From Candidatus Moraniibacteriota bacterium (GTDB lineage: Bacteria > Patescibacteriota > Minisyncoccia > Moranbacterales > UBA2206), in NCBI GenBank assembly GCA_026396175.1, contig JAPLXG010000004.1, forward strand, positions 1-54,643: DNA of 54,643 bases, in the 5' to 3' direction. Below the pieces are notes generated by a model that had not been told where the DNA came from, did not search any database, and saw nothing but the letters and a program-made list of their open reading frames with translations. Within the stretch, counting starts at the first letter, position 1; each line of letters begins with the position of its first letter. Below, piece after piece: positions 8,548 through 17,999 of this stretch. A program made the position numbers and the translations under genes.

Positions 8548-9645
8548 TTAATTTCCGCAAGCAGCTCCGGCAGCAGCGCCAGAACCAGCAGGGGCAGTCC
8601 CCTCACCAAATCCTGATGCGGGAGCAGTTGTTGAAAGAGTTGTTGAACATTCTTTTGGAGCAGTTTTGAATCCGGAACAGATTGTTTTGAGAAGACTGGC
8701 TGAATCTCGTCCAGCGGCAGAAGCTTCCGCGCCATTGATCACGAGCGTCGGAGAACCTTTCACGCCATATTTATCATTGTCCGCTTTGTTCACCTCAAAC
8801 ATTGGGAAAGTTCCTTGATAGGTACTCTTGTCCTGGAAATCTTTCGTCACATTAAACTGTTTGTCTGCTTGGGTCATACAACTTGCCACTGTTGCGGCAT
8901 TGACGCCGGCAGATTGCATACAGCTGGTTTCTGTTCCTTTTCCGACCTTAAGAAAGCAGGTCAGATAGGTGCTCAGCTTGGCCGGTTGATTTTTTTGGAT
9001 ACAATATTGTCGCAAGTTTTCATCCAACTCTTTTCGGTCATTAGAAGCGAGGTCATTATGCATCGAGTAGGACACAAATTTCAAAGTATAATTGATCTTT
9101 GCTCCCAAGGCAGTAATGGCCGGGATGATGCCTTTTTCAATTTGCGTTCCATATGGGCAATAACTCATCACAAACAATTCCACCGTTGGTTTGTCGGTTT
9201 TGGGAATATCTGCTTGTTTCGCCGCCGCAGCTTGACTGGCGTCCGGCTTAGCTTTCTGTTCGATCTCGGCGATATCCATCACGCTGGGAAAAAATTTCGT
9301 TCCATCGACTGAAAGGTAGGAGGTGATGGTTTGTTTTTGTGTTCCCTCACCAATTTCCACCGCTACCTTAAACATTCCGTTCTCCTTGGTCACCGAAGCA
9401 ATATTCGCCTTCATTCCGCCTTGCATCAAATTATTGTTGATGAAATCCTCCACTTTCGTCTTCGCCTCAGCCTCACTTAAATTGTGCTTTTTCCAAACTA
9501 ATTTATAGTAAGCAAATCCACCAAGCACAACCACCAACAGCACCGTGGCGATTATTTTTGGCAGATGTTTTTTATACTTCTCGCAACCACACTTGTTTTT
9601 TTCACAACAGTCCGCGTCTTTGGACTCTTTTTTTTCTTCTTCCAT
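8548..9645 (-). CDS. Membrane-anchored thioredoxin/DsbA-like protein
   Basis: Single N-terminal TM; VELFVMSYCPYGTQIEKG; late cis-Pro-like GSPTLVING. Confidence 0.75.
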   Translation of the reverse strand: MEEEKKESKDADCCEKNKCGCEKYKKHLPKIIATVLLVVVLGGFAYYKLVWKKHNLSEAEAKTKVEDFINNNLMQGGMKANIASVTKENGMFKVAVEIGEGTQKQTITSYLSVDGTKFFPSVMDIAEIEQKAKPDASQAAAAKQADIPKTDKPTVELFVMSYCPYGTQIEKGIIPAITALGAKINYTLKFVSYSMHNDLASNDRKELDENLRQYCIQKNQPAKLSTYLTCFLKVGKGTETSCMQSAGVNAATVASCMTQADKQFNVTKDFQDKSTYQGTFPMFEVNKADNDKYGVKGSPTLVINGAEASAAGRDSASLLKTICSGFKTAPKECSTTLSTTAPASGFGEGTAPAGSGAAAGAACGN

Positions 9646-9654
9646 AGTTTATTT

Positions 9655-9781
9655 ATCCCCCACCACTTTTCCGCTTTTTTAAATTATTTTGCAACAGGTT
9701 ACCGCTCGGTCTTATACGCGATAACTCGCTAAATTATTTCTTGCCCGTACATAAGGTGCGAGCGAAAAAGTGGTGGGGGAT
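9655..9781. repeat. GTGGTGGGGGAT-TIR element, copy 2
   Basis: ATCCCCCACCACTTTTCCGCTT ... GCGAGCGAAAAAGTGGTGGGGGAT. Confidence 0.85.
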
Positions 9782-9912
9782 GAATTAAGTTTGTTATTTA
9801 TTAGTTTTATCGGCTCATTTCCGATACTTTTAGTATTATAAACAATCCGCAAATTTAGTGCAAGTATCCCGCAATGGCAGCTCTTGCCAAAAAATAATGC
9901 TCGTGATGCCAT

Positions 9913-10350
9913 TTAATGCGGCATCTGCGAAACAATCGCTCCCAAAATTTCTTGCCGAACAGCCGCCGCTTGCTCCTCTTTTCCCACATATTTAATTTCT
10001 TTACCCTCTACCGCGTTGGCGACAACGCAAGTCACGTATTTTAGCCGCTCAGCCAAACCATCTTTGCGAGTAGGACTAATCCTTTGCCCAATTTTTTCCA
10101 TTTCCCTGAGAATAGGCCACAGTCCCTGAAGATTGAATTTCTTTTCATCCGTGTAAACAATAACATTTTCCAACCTACTGAAAATATTCCTGACTTCTTC
10201 TTTCAGGGAATCTTCGATTTGTTCTTTGTTTGGAAATTCAATTATCTTCCCATTTCCCTCGCCACGAGACAGCATTTGCTCTCTCTTCGGCATACCGCCA
10301 GGAATAACGGTAAATTTATTTCCTTCGCTCATAGATTTATTACTTTTCAA
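9913..10350 (-). CDS. hypothetical protein
   Basis: 145-aa ORF, no family recognised. Confidence 0.5.
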   Translation of the reverse strand: MKSNKSMSEGNKFTVIPGGMPKREQMLSRGEGNGKIIEFPNKEQIEDSLKEEVRNIFSRLENVIVYTDEKKFNLQGLWPILREMEKIGQRISPTRKDGLAERLKYVTCVVANAVEGKEIKYVGKEEQAAAVRQEILGAIVSQMPH

Positions 10351-10362
10351 AAAATTATCCAG

Positions 10363-10866
10363 TCAACAGAACAACTCAAAATATCTCTTCATATTCGGCC
10401 CGAATTTCTCTGGCTGTTCCTTGAGTTGCTTTTCTAATTCTTCTGGCGAGATCCAATCCACCCCTTCAACTTCCTCCGCTTGTAATTCAAATTCGCTGAG
10501 CTTTTTATCCGTTGTCATCGTGTACCACTGAAGAAAAAAAGAATCATTATGCTGTCCCATTTTTATCTTGGGCCCCGGTTCTGGCTTGATATTTTCAAGT
10601 CCCAATTCTTCTTTGGCTTCCTTGATGATATTATCCAAATATGACTCGCCCACCTCAACAGTTCCCGCGACAGCCGGGCCCCATGTTCCCGGATGATGAA
10701 ACTTATTGCGATGACGCTTGGCAATTAAAATTTCCCCGCGAGAATTGGTCACCCACAAAGCAGAAACGCGACAGATATCTTGCTTTACCGTAGCACCTCT
10801 CTCTTTGAAGCCAACAACTTCGTCATTTTGATCAACTATGATTATTTTTTGTTTGGCTGGTTCCAT
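10363..10866 (-). CDS. NUDIX hydrolase
   Basis: GTVEVGESYLDNIIKEAKEELGL Nudix box. Confidence 0.9.
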   Translation of the reverse strand: MEPAKQKIIIVDQNDEVVGFKERGATVKQDICRVSALWVTNSRGEILIAKRHRNKFHHPGTWGPAVAGTVEVGESYLDNIIKEAKEELGLENIKPEPGPKIKMGQHNDSFFLQWYTMTTDKKLSEFELQAEEVEGVDWISPEELEKQLKEQPEKFGPNMKRYFELFC

Positions 10867-10872
10867 AATTTT

Positions 10873-11286
10873 TTATAAATCTTCTTCCGTCAAAACTTCG
10901 ATGCCATTTTCTTTGAGCAGTTTCGTCGTGATTCCATCACCTTCAATAATATTTCCTGAAAAAGTCCCGTCATAAATTTTCCCGCATCCGCAAGAAGGAC
11001 TCTTTTGTTTCATAATAACACTCTTTATTCCTTTAGCCTTGGCAATCTTCAAAACTTGCTCGGCGCCCTTTTTGAAGCTGGCTGTAACGTCAACCCCGCT
11101 TTTCGTGAAAACTCTATCACCTTTTGGCTCAGTTTGTTCTCGCGGAGTTGAAAAACCGCCCAACTGTTCCGGGCAAACTGGAATCAAAATTTCTTTTTTA
11201 GCCAATTCCAAAACTTTCTCATTAGCTTTGTCGCCGCCATCATAGCGGCATTTTATGCCCAGAAGACATGCACTGCAAAGTTTCAT
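10873..11286 (-). CDS. DUF523 family protein
   Basis: CSACLLGIKCRYDGG, CPEQLGGFSTPR, KSPSCGCG. Confidence 0.88.
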   Translation of the reverse strand: MKLCSACLLGIKCRYDGGDKANEKVLELAKKEILIPVCPEQLGGFSTPREQTEPKGDRVFTKSGVDVTASFKKGAEQVLKIAKAKGIKSVIMKQKSPSCGCGKIYDGTFSGNIIEGDGITTKLLKENGIEVLTEEDL

Positions 11287-11786
11287 AGTTTTTTTCTTAT
11301 TGATAGAGCCAACTTGCTTAATTTTTTAAAATCCGCCATTGGACCATCAGCTGAACTCAGGTAGCCTGCATATTTTTTGAAGTAATCAGTTTTTTCACTA
11401 TTGTATCGTTTCCAAATCCCCTTTTTCATGTGTCCCGTTCCGTGCATCGGAATGAGCTTAATGTGCGCATGATCAATTCCAGTGCCTTCCATAATGAGCC
11501 CGACTCGACCAACATCTTTGAAATAGTTTTCTAAGATTTTTGCCACTCTTTTGGCAGCCAAAATAAATTTCAAAAGAGCCTTATCCTCCATTTTCAAAAC
11601 GTCACTGGCGTAATGCTTTTTGGGAATGATCATCGCAAACCCCTCAGTATTAGGAAAAGGAGAAAGCCAAGCCATAAAATCCCTATCCTCCCAAATTAAA
11701 CCATCGCCCAAAGGTTTAATTTTGCCCTTGGCGATTTCACAAAAGATACATCCGCCTGCGTCTGTTTTGGTTTTATAGTTTGCCAT
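11283..11786 (-). CDS. HIT family protein
   Basis: CIFCEIAKGKI; GIDHAHIKLIPMH. Confidence 0.85.
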   Translation of the reverse strand: MANYKTKTDAGGCIFCEIAKGKIKPLGDGLIWEDRDFMAWLSPFPNTEGFAMIIPKKHYASDVLKMEDKALLKFILAAKRVAKILENYFKDVGRVGLIMEGTGIDHAHIKLIPMHGTGHMKKGIWKRYNSEKTDYFKKYAGYLSSADGPMADFKKLSKLALSIRKKL

Positions 11787-11817
11787 AATATTTTCGTGTT
11801 ATCTTACTCATCCCAAA

Positions 11818-12303
11818 TTATTGTATATTGCCATTTATAATATTCAGCCCATACTCAGTAAAAGCCTCACCCCGATGGCTTGCGGTCAAGTCATTTTTAA
11901 CACTAATCTTATAACCCAAATCAAAACCATCATAGGCAGACGCAAGAACACATGCGTCTGTGTCGAAACCGCACAAAGTTAGTTCTGCTATTTTATTTTT
12001 TTTAATATATCTAAGAAAAGATTTTGATTTGAAAATGGAATATGTACTTTTAATAAAAACTGTATCTTTTTTCGTATAGGGTAAAAGATTTTTGCAAATG
12101 TCGGTGTCTGGCGATGAGCACATTTTTTTCCAGCTTAAATTATTCCAAAAACTTGAGCCTTTATTGTTTACAAATTTGGCAAACAAAATATAGTCAAAAT
12201 TAGTTTGCTTTATGTATTTTTCGATTTTCAGAGGCAGCTTTTCCGTGTAGCTATTAATATAGTAGTTTTGGACATCAATAATGAGCAAGGCTTTTTTTGA
12301 CAT
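11818..12303 (-). CDS. isochorismatase-like cysteine hydrolase
   Basis: ALLIIDVQNYY; LTLCGFDTDACVLASA. Confidence 0.85.
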   Translation of the reverse strand: MSKKALLIIDVQNYYINSYTEKLPLKIEKYIKQTNFDYILFAKFVNNKGSSFWNNLSWKKMCSSPDTDICKNLLPYTKKDTVFIKSTYSIFKSKSFLRYIKKNKIAELTLCGFDTDACVLASAYDGFDLGYKISVKNDLTASHRGEAFTEYGLNIINGNIQ

Positions 12304-12526
12304 GAGTTTTATTTAGAGTCCATTATTTACTGTCGGTTCAAGTCTCTGACTTGAACCTTTCATTTCTTACCCAACTTTATCATAAACAATAGCTATTTTC
12401 AACGTGTAGCCGGGTTGGCATAAGAATAAAAAAGCCGCGCGGGTTCTGTTGTAAACTCAAAGTTTGCAATCAAAACCACACGCGGCCAAAGGAGTCTGCT
12501 TTTTCAGATTATTTTCTATACATAAG

Positions 12527-13165
12527 CTAATCAGAAAAAATAACCCAGGGATGCTCATCAATCCATACCCAATGTCTTTCCCAATCCCTCAAAGTCATCC
12601 ACGACGATCCCAGGGATGCCAGATGAAGCATCTCCTCTTCTAACGCCCTTATTTTAGCCCAGCGCTCACCACAGTCCGTCGCCGCATCTGTCAGTATTTT
12701 TCTTGCCTTACTTGGAATCTTTCCTTTTTTGGGCGGTTCAATATGAGTGGCGCCGTACCAAGAACAGTGCTCATTAAATGCCAGCCACGTCTGATTTGCC
12801 TCGAAAAGAGCGTGCAGCGATTTATCTCTATCGGTTCTGTCCCCCCAACTAGCATCTCTTTTCAGATACCGATTTACATCACGATACAACATCCAGAGAT
12901 AGCGATCATAGCTTCTGTCAAGAAGCTTAAACACTTCATCTCTGGCACAGGCACGCCTCCTTTTGTCGAACATTATACTGTTAATGTACGCCATCCCTTG
13001 CTCGACGCAGGGATGAGCGTAGCCACCACGATCCTCTGCGATTATTTCCCAAAGATGGGAAAGATCTGCATAGAATTCTGCTTTTTTGGTCATTTCGCGC
13101 AATTTTATCCACGCTACTACGACCACGATACACACGATAATCGCCCAAATTACATGACTGTTCAT
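12527..13165 (-). CDS. hypothetical protein with N-terminal TM
   Basis: HVIWAIIVCIVVVVAWI then soluble Trp-rich region. Confidence 0.6.
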   Translation of the reverse strand: MNSHVIWAIIVCIVVVVAWIKLREMTKKAEFYADLSHLWEIIAEDRGGYAHPCVEQGMAYINSIMFDKRRRACARDEVFKLLDRSYDRYLWMLYRDVNRYLKRDASWGDRTDRDKSLHALFEANQTWLAFNEHCSWYGATHIEPPKKGKIPSKARKILTDAATDCGERWAKIRALEEEMLHLASLGSSWMTLRDWERHWVWIDEHPWVIFSD

Positions 13166-13314
13166 GAGGACCTACTCCTTTATTTTGTTTGGGCATAATT
13201 GCCCTAATTTAAGGTGCTATTTATTTCTCAGGCGTTAGGCCCAAGAATACACCGAACGTAGCATAGAAATTCAACCTAATCAAGTTGATAGCTATTTTGA
13301 ATCTTATTTCTTAC

Positions 13315-15414
13315 CTAACTCCTCTGCATCTTCCGCAACTGTGAAATCTCGTCGCGAATAATCGCCGCACGCTCAAATTCCAAGTTTCTGGCGGCGTCTT
13401 TCATTTCTCGTTCGCGCAATTTCACATAGCCCGCAATATCTTCCAGTGTTTCCAGTTGGGAAAAATCTTGCACGATTTTGGGATTGATTTCGTGATCGAC
13501 AATCGAGCTGATTTTTTTCTTGATTGTTTTAGGTGTAATGTGGTGCTTTCTGTTGTATTCCCTCTGCAACTTTCTGCGTCTTTCTGTTTCTGCAATAGCC
13601 CGTGTCATTGAACCGGTCATTTGATCGGCATAGAGAATGACTTGTCCGTGGACGTTTCTGGCCGCGCGACCAATCGTTTGAATGAGCGAAGTTTCACTGC
13701 GCAAAAAGCCTTCTTTGTCAGCGTCAAGAATAGCGACCAATGCTACTTCAGGAAGATCTAAGCCTTCACGCAAAAGATTAACACCAACCAAAACATCAAA
13801 TTCCCCACGCCTAAGTTTTTCCAAAATTCTAACTCTGTCCAAAGTGTCCACACCACTGTGCAAATATTCCGCTTTCACTCCACTCTCTTTCAAAAAATCC
13901 GACAGGTCTTCAGCCATTTTCTTGGTGAGCGTCGTCACCAGCACACGATTTTTTTTGGCAACCGTTTTTTCAATTTCCAGGACGACATCCTTCACCTGAC
14001 CTTTGGCCGAGCGGATAATGATTTCCGGATCAATGAGGCCGGTTGGGCGGATGACTTGTTCAATGATGCCGGTGTATTCTTTGGGCAACGGGGTTTTAGA
14101 CGCAATGAATTGCGTCTCTACCGCATTTTTTATGATAGATTTTTCAATTTCATATTTCCCCGGTGTCGCCGACACAAAAATTGTTTGCGCCATTTTATTT
14201 TCAAATTCTTGGAATTTTAACGGTCGATTATCAAAGGCGCTGGGCAAACGAAAACCATTGTCGATTAAATTTTCTTTTCGTGAATGATCGCCGTTATACA
14301 TTCCGTTCAGTTGAGAAACAGTCACGTGAGATTCATCGATCACGGTCAAGAAGTCTCTGCTGTCTCCAGTATTATGTGAAGCGTTACGGGCGGACCCGCC
14401 CGCAACGCTTCGCGTAGCGATGCGGGCGGGGAAGTAGTCCATCAAGGTGTAGGGTGCTTCGCCGGATTTACGACCGGTTAAATATAGCGAATAATTTTCA
14501 ATGCCATTGCAATAACCAACTTCGCGCATCATTTCCAAGTCTTGCCGCGTCCGACGCCAAATTCGCTCCGCTTCCAAAATCTTTCCTGCATCTCGAAAAT
14601 ACTTTTTTTGATCTTCGAGTTCTTTTTCAATTTTTCCCAGCGCGCTTTCCATGATCGCTTCCGGCACGACAAAGTGCTTGGCCGGATAGATGAACGTCTG
14701 TTCGAGCGTCGCTAGTTTTTCGCCAGTCAAAAAATCATATTCCACAATTTTTTGAATTACATCCCGCTCCAAATCAATCCGCGTCACAATTTCCCGACCC
14801 GGTGTGATGACTTCGAGCGTCGTTCCGGTCAAGCGAAATTTTCCCCGCGCCAAAATATCCGAGCGCGCATATTGCATATCGACGAGAATTCGTGCAATTT
14901 TTTCCCGTTCCATTTTCGCGCCGATTTTCATTTCCAACATCGAATTGCGATAATAATCCGGACTGCCCAAACCATAGATACAAGACACAGACGCGCAAAT
15001 AATCACATCATCGCGACTCATCAACGCCGCCGTGGCGGCGTGGCGCAAACGATCAATCTCTTCATTGATCTGAGATTCTTTTTCGATGTAGGTGTCCGTC
15101 GAAGCAATGTAGGCTTCGGGTTGATAGTAGTCATAGTAGGAAACAAAATATTCCACCGCATTTTTGGGAAAAAAAGTGCGAAATTCTTGTGCCAGTTGCG
15201 CGGCCAAAGTTTTGTTTGGCGCAATGACCAGTGTCGGCTTTTGCACTTTTTCAATTACGTTGGCAATCGTAAAAGTTTTCCCTGACCCAGTCACACCCAA
15301 AAGCGTCTGGCTTTTCTTGCCAGCATTTAGCCCGGCCGTCAGTTGCGCAATCGCATTAGGCTGATCGCCTTCGGGACGAAATTTAGATGAAATTTTGAAT
15401 TTGTTTTCAGACAT
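13315..15414 (-). CDS. uvrB: UvrABC system protein B
   Basis: LLGVTGSGKTFTIANVI, YYDYYQPEAYI, VIDESHVT, GVNLLREGLDLPEVALVAILDADKEGFLRS. Confidence 0.97.
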   Translation of the reverse strand: MSENKFKISSKFRPEGDQPNAIAQLTAGLNAGKKSQTLLGVTGSGKTFTIANVIEKVQKPTLVIAPNKTLAAQLAQEFRTFFPKNAVEYFVSYYDYYQPEAYIASTDTYIEKESQINEEIDRLRHAATAALMSRDDVIICASVSCIYGLGSPDYYRNSMLEMKIGAKMEREKIARILVDMQYARSDILARGKFRLTGTTLEVITPGREIVTRIDLERDVIQKIVEYDFLTGEKLATLEQTFIYPAKHFVVPEAIMESALGKIEKELEDQKKYFRDAGKILEAERIWRRTRQDLEMMREVGYCNGIENYSLYLTGRKSGEAPYTLMDYFPARIATRSVAGGSARNASHNTGDSRDFLTVIDESHVTVSQLNGMYNGDHSRKENLIDNGFRLPSAFDNRPLKFQEFENKMAQTIFVSATPGKYEIEKSIIKNAVETQFIASKTPLPKEYTGIIEQVIRPTGLIDPEIIIRSAKGQVKDVVLEIEKTVAKKNRVLVTTLTKKMAEDLSDFLKESGVKAEYLHSGVDTLDRVRILEKLRRGEFDVLVGVNLLREGLDLPEVALVAILDADKEGFLRSETSLIQTIGRAARNVHGQVILYADQMTGSMTRAIAETERRRKLQREYNRKHHITPKTIKKKISSIVDHEINPKIVQDFSQLETLEDIAGYVKLREREMKDAARNLEFERAAIIRDEISQLRKMQRS

Positions 15415-15514
15415 TTGACAATTTAGTTAAATTGTGCTAGTATATGTGGTTCTCTTGGTATTAGTAATATATTAGCACCTTACCATCAATCAATATAGAA
15501 AAGGAGTAAACAAG

Positions 15515-15955
15515 GTGAACAAAAAAACATTTCTTACTTTCCAAGCAAAATATTATGACGCCCTGTGCATAGTTCTAAACTTGCCCATAAATGAGAGTTT
15601 TTCTATTGAGGAACTGGGTTGTAGAAGAGCAGTTATACAAAGCATGTACCGAGACATATCCAAATATAATCTCGGCAAGGGCTTGGCTTTTTTTGGAACA
15701 ATCGCATCTTGGTTTATCCAAATAACCTTAGCAGAAAGTTGGGATTCCAATGCCTCTGATTGTACATGGGAAAATCTTAAGAAAGTCCTAGCTAAGGACG
15801 AAAAATGGACAAGGCTTTATCTGCGCTTTTTTACAATAAATCCCATCCTTGCATTATCCGGATTTAATTTTAAAGATACCGCAGAAGAAAAACTAATTGT
15901 ATCCGAATTAGCATTGATGTGGTATGAGATGCACAAATCTTGCGCCAAAAAATAA
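15515..15955 (+). CDS. hypothetical protein (GTG start)
   Basis: 146-aa ORF preceded by an AAGG motif. Confidence 0.5.
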   Translation: MNKKTFLTFQAKYYDALCIVLNLPINESFSIEELGCRRAVIQSMYRDISKYNLGKGLAFFGTIASWFIQITLAESWDSNASDCTWENLKKVLAKDEKWTRLYLRFFTINPILALSGFNFKDTAEEKLIVSELALMWYEMHKSCAKK

Positions 15956-16074
15956 CATGACCAACGACACCTCTTACCACCATCAAGCCAACTCCTTTCA
16001 TCAAGTCAGCATTTTTCCACCCATTGCGGATTCGGAGAGGTGCTGGCTTTTTACTTTGGCTTGGAAAAAAATAA

Positions 16075-16249
16075 TGTCATTCCCGCGGAGGCGGGAATCT
16101 AGTCTCGGAATTATCTTAGAATACCAATTACCAGAACTAAGCCTATTCTACTGAATTCATTCCCTTTACTTTCATTGCTTACCAAAACATATAGCTATTC
16201 CTTTTTTCTTAAGCTTCTACACTGGATCCCCGCCTCCGCGGGGATGACA
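16075..16249. repeat. Non-coding TIR element with the GIY-YIG-module termini
   Basis: TGTCATTCCCGCGGAGGCGGGAATCTAGT ... ACACTGGATCCCCGCCTCCGCGGGGATGACA. Confidence 0.8.
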
Positions 16250-16258
16250 CAAAAAAAA

Positions 16259-17299
16259 CTAAAGATATTTCTCCAACCCCCGCACCTTTATCTCTTTAAC
16301 TAAACTAGAAATCCTAACCACATCATCCTTGTGCACAACCACGATGGCGTCTTTGGTATTGACGACCACCATACCTTTGAGGCCGACTGTCGTCACTATT
16401 TTTCCTGGTTCAAAATTATAGACCAAACTATCCTTTGTTTCAAAGTCCACCACATGGCCTTTGGTCACATTCGAATCACTACTTTTTTCCAGTGCTTCTT
16501 TCAGCGCATAGAGTGTGCCAGGATCACTCCAACCCATATTGGTTTTGAGGATGACAGCGCTCGAAAGATCAACTTTTTCGATGATGGCGTTGTCAAAAGA
16601 CAGTTTTTCGCACGTTTCATATTTTCCCTTGGTCACACATTTGAAAATTTCCGGTGCTAGTTTTTTGTAGCAATCATGCAAAAATTCCACAGAAGTGATG
16701 AAGTAGCCAGGGTTCCAATAATATTCGCCTGATTTAAACATCTGATCGCAAAGCGCTTTTTCCGGTTTATACTTCCAGCCTTCAAAACCAAAATAATCGC
16801 GCTTCCCAATCTCCCCCTTTTGATCTCCCACTTTCATCCAGCCCAAATTATTATTAGCAAAGCGCGGACGCTCAGCAATGAACACAAAACGATCGGATTT
16901 TTGCTCAATCAATTTTTCACCCGCTTTCAGGGCTTTCGTAAATTCGCCAACCCGATCCATTAAATGATCTGCCCAAACAATTGCCATCGGGCCACTGTGA
17001 CCCATTTTGACCAATTGATTAACGGCAAAGCAAACGGCCGGACCATTATCCCTTCGGGCCGGTTCAAGAAAAATATTGCCTTTTGGCAAACCGGGAAGTT
17101 GTTTGCGAATCATTTTCTGATAGGCCGGCATGGTTTGGATAAAAATATTTTTCGCGCCAAAAGCGGGGGCCACTCGATCATAGGCTAATTGCAAAGTGGA
17201 TTTCCCATTAAAAATCTTATCAAACTGCTTGGGAGAATTTTCCCGAGACAGTGGCCACATTCTTGTTCCGACTCCTCCGGCGGAGATAACTATTTTCAT
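16259..17299 (-). CDS. manC: mannose-1-phosphate guanylyltransferase
   Basis: ISAGGVGTRMWPLSRENSPKQF signature; ORF-track start 17320 lies in the adjacent repeat. Confidence 0.92.
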   Translation of the reverse strand: MKIVISAGGVGTRMWPLSRENSPKQFDKIFNGKSTLQLAYDRVAPAFGAKNIFIQTMPAYQKMIRKQLPGLPKGNIFLEPARRDNGPAVCFAVNQLVKMGHSGPMAIVWADHLMDRVGEFTKALKAGEKLIEQKSDRFVFIAERPRFANNNLGWMKVGDQKGEIGKRDYFGFEGWKYKPEKALCDQMFKSGEYYWNPGYFITSVEFLHDCYKKLAPEIFKCVTKGKYETCEKLSFDNAIIEKVDLSSAVILKTNMGWSDPGTLYALKEALEKSSDSNVTKGHVVDFETKDSLVYNFEPGKIVTTVGLKGMVVVNTKDAIVVVHKDDVVRISSLVKEIKVRGLEKYL

Positions 17300-17308
17300 A
17301 GTGTTTTT

Positions 17309-17437
17309 ATCCCCCACCACTTTCTTGCTTATTATAATGCTCTATTCCATAAACTACTCCCGTGTGCTTATGAAATATGGCACCAACTCAACATTTCTAA
17401 TCACGCATAAAATGCGAGCAAAAAAGTGGTGGGGTAT
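17309..17437. repeat. GTGGTGGGGGAT-TIR element, copy 3
   Basis: ATCCCCCACCACTTTCTTGCTT ... GCGAGCAAAAAAGTGGTGGGGTAT. Confidence 0.82.
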
Positions 17438-17640
17438 GAATTATCTATTTATGCTACCCTCTAATTAAACCACACCACCCAAAAAAACGAAAGGCAGTCG
17501 TTTTTATCCCGCGCTATTTTGGCTATCCCAAGCCAAAAAATGGCTAGAAATAGCCAAATTGCCCTTGACGAAAGAATAGCGCTGTGCTAATCTCAAATGA
17601 GTTATTGGACAGAATTTTTAATCTTTTTGAATTTAAAAAA

Positions 17641-17871
17641 ATGCTAAAAATAATCAACATTGTGGAAATCGTGATCGCCATCGCGCTTATTGTTTCCATT
17701 CTTTTGCAAAACAGAGGCGCGGGACTTTCCGGAACATTCGGCGGCGGATTTGGAGGATACTACACACGACGCGGCTTTGAAAGCTTCCTGGTTTATTTTT
17801 CCATTTTTCTCTCCACCGCTTTTGTCATCTTAGCTATTATTAATTTGATTTTGTCTAACAAGTTAAATTAA
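17641..17871 (+). CDS. secG: preprotein translocase subunit SecG
   Basis: VSILLQNRGAGLSGTFGGGFGGYYTRRGFE between two TM segments. Confidence 0.85.
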   Translation: MLKIINIVEIVIAIALIVSILLQNRGAGLSGTFGGGFGGYYTRRGFESFLVYFSIFLSTAFVILAIINLILSNKLN

Positions 17872-17999
17872 AATATATTAGTAACATAACCGAAAATTAC
17901 AAACGGTTCTCACCACAAGGCATCCTCGCGCTCTACCGAGTCAGCAATTTTAAAGAAAAAATTCTCCTTTCTTTTTTAGTTTTACTTTTTATTTCTTCT

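Noticed and set aside
7944-9781. Regularly spaced repeats as a CRISPR array
   Set aside because: Copies are kilobases apart, are long inverted-repeat units, and no cas genes are present.
11818-12303. Defence island around NYN, HIT, isochorismatase and RhuM-like genes
   Set aside because: These genes are scattered among housekeeping genes, the RhuM-like ORF is a fragment, and no recognised defence operon is present.
14752-15285. Plus-strand 177-aa ORF over uvrB
   Set aside because: Antisense to the conserved UvrB N-terminal helicase motifs.
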